From the NCBI GenBank assembly GCA_020025615.1, contig JAHHRT010000080.1:1-6260 (forward strand): DNA of 6,260 bases. The letters are read 5' to 3'. The stretch's first letter is position 1; each line of letters starts with the position of its first letter. This stretch comes from Oscillospiraceae bacterium (lineage in GTDB: Bacteria; Bacillota; Clostridia; Oscillospirales; Oscillospiraceae). Position numbers and translations under genes: made by a program. The notes beneath the pieces are model-generated. The model had not been told where the DNA came from. It did no database searches and saw nothing but the letters and a program-made list of their open reading frames with translations. This document shows positions 6,186-6,260 of the stretch, in pieces.

Positions 6186-6231
6186 GGGAGCTACAGCGGG
6201 GTGAATGGTGAGTTCGCCCCGCTCCCTTTTT
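6186..6231 (+). terminator. Intrinsic terminator directly behind rpmH
   Basis: AGCGGGGTGAA (6195-6205) pairs with TTCGCCCCGCT (6213-6223) over 11 bp with one G-U, around a 7-base loop, followed by CCC and T6227-T6231. An alternative outer helix pairs GGGAGC (6186-6191) with GCTCCC (6221-6226), leaving a bulge and keeping the inner GGGGTGAA/TTCGCCCC stem, so the base of the structure can switch. It should end most rpmH transcripts about 90 bases after the stop codon. The last 29 bases of the window (6232-6260) show no recognisable gene start. AGAAAGGG at 6247-6254 could be a ribosome-binding site for a gene just beyond the edge. Confidence 0.82.
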
Positions 6232-6260
6232 AGGGCGGCTTCCGGCAGAAAGGGTAATCC

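Noticed and set aside
6153..6233. A 26-codon open frame after rpmH (ATG at 6153)
   Set aside because: It has no ribosome-binding site, and its second half is the terminator hairpin and U-tract, which explain the sequence better.
6205..6260. Possible start of rnpA (ATG at 6205, open to the window end)
   Set aside because: The start lies inside the terminator stem, only 3 bases after a GGGG run. The visible residues do not match the N-terminus of RNase P protein, with its F and G spacing.

Overview
This window looks like chromosome from a Firmicute, most likely a GC-rich anaerobic Clostridia of the Oscillospiraceae type. That is an inference. It rests on strong AGGAGG ribosome-binding sites, sigma-A promoters with 17-bp spacers in AT-rich gaps, GC-rich third codon positions (GCC, GGC, CTG, CCC), a GTG start, and intrinsic terminators. 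No database search was possible. All genes lie on the + strand, and there is no mobile element, tRNA, rRNA or CRISPR array.

Region 1 (about 1-3810) is a two-gene operon for a heterodimeric type I ABC exporter. The genes overlap by 8 bp and the second starts at a GTG with its own Shine-Dalgarno. The two subunits are catalytically asymmetric in a complementary way. The first has Asp in place of the catalytic Glu after Walker B but an intact VSGGQ signature. The second has the catalytic Glu but a weakened FSAGQ signature. The dimer should therefore have one competent and one degenerate ATP site, as in the well-studied heterodimeric exporters. The second subunit also carries an extra predicted N-terminal membrane segment. 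A perfect-stem terminator closes the operon. The substrate cannot be read from the sequence, and no regulator gene is inside the window.

Region 2 (about 3811-5805) is monocistronic typA/bipA, the ribosome-associated translational GTPase. It has its own extended -10 promoter and a GC-rich terminator. Region 3 (about 5806-6260) is a structured GC-rich spacer followed by a near-consensus promoter, a roughly 90-nt leader and rpmH (ribosomal protein L34, 44 aa). A strong intrinsic terminator follows rpmH, and the remaining 29 bases hold nothing recognisable. The usual partner rnpA is not visible before the window ends, and dnaA is not upstream of rpmH.

Overall this is mostly ordinary core genome next to an exporter operon. 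I do not see a new biological system. The points most worth a second look are the terminator directly behind rpmH, the extra membrane helix and site asymmetry of the exporter, and several small dyads at the typA and rpmH promoters.
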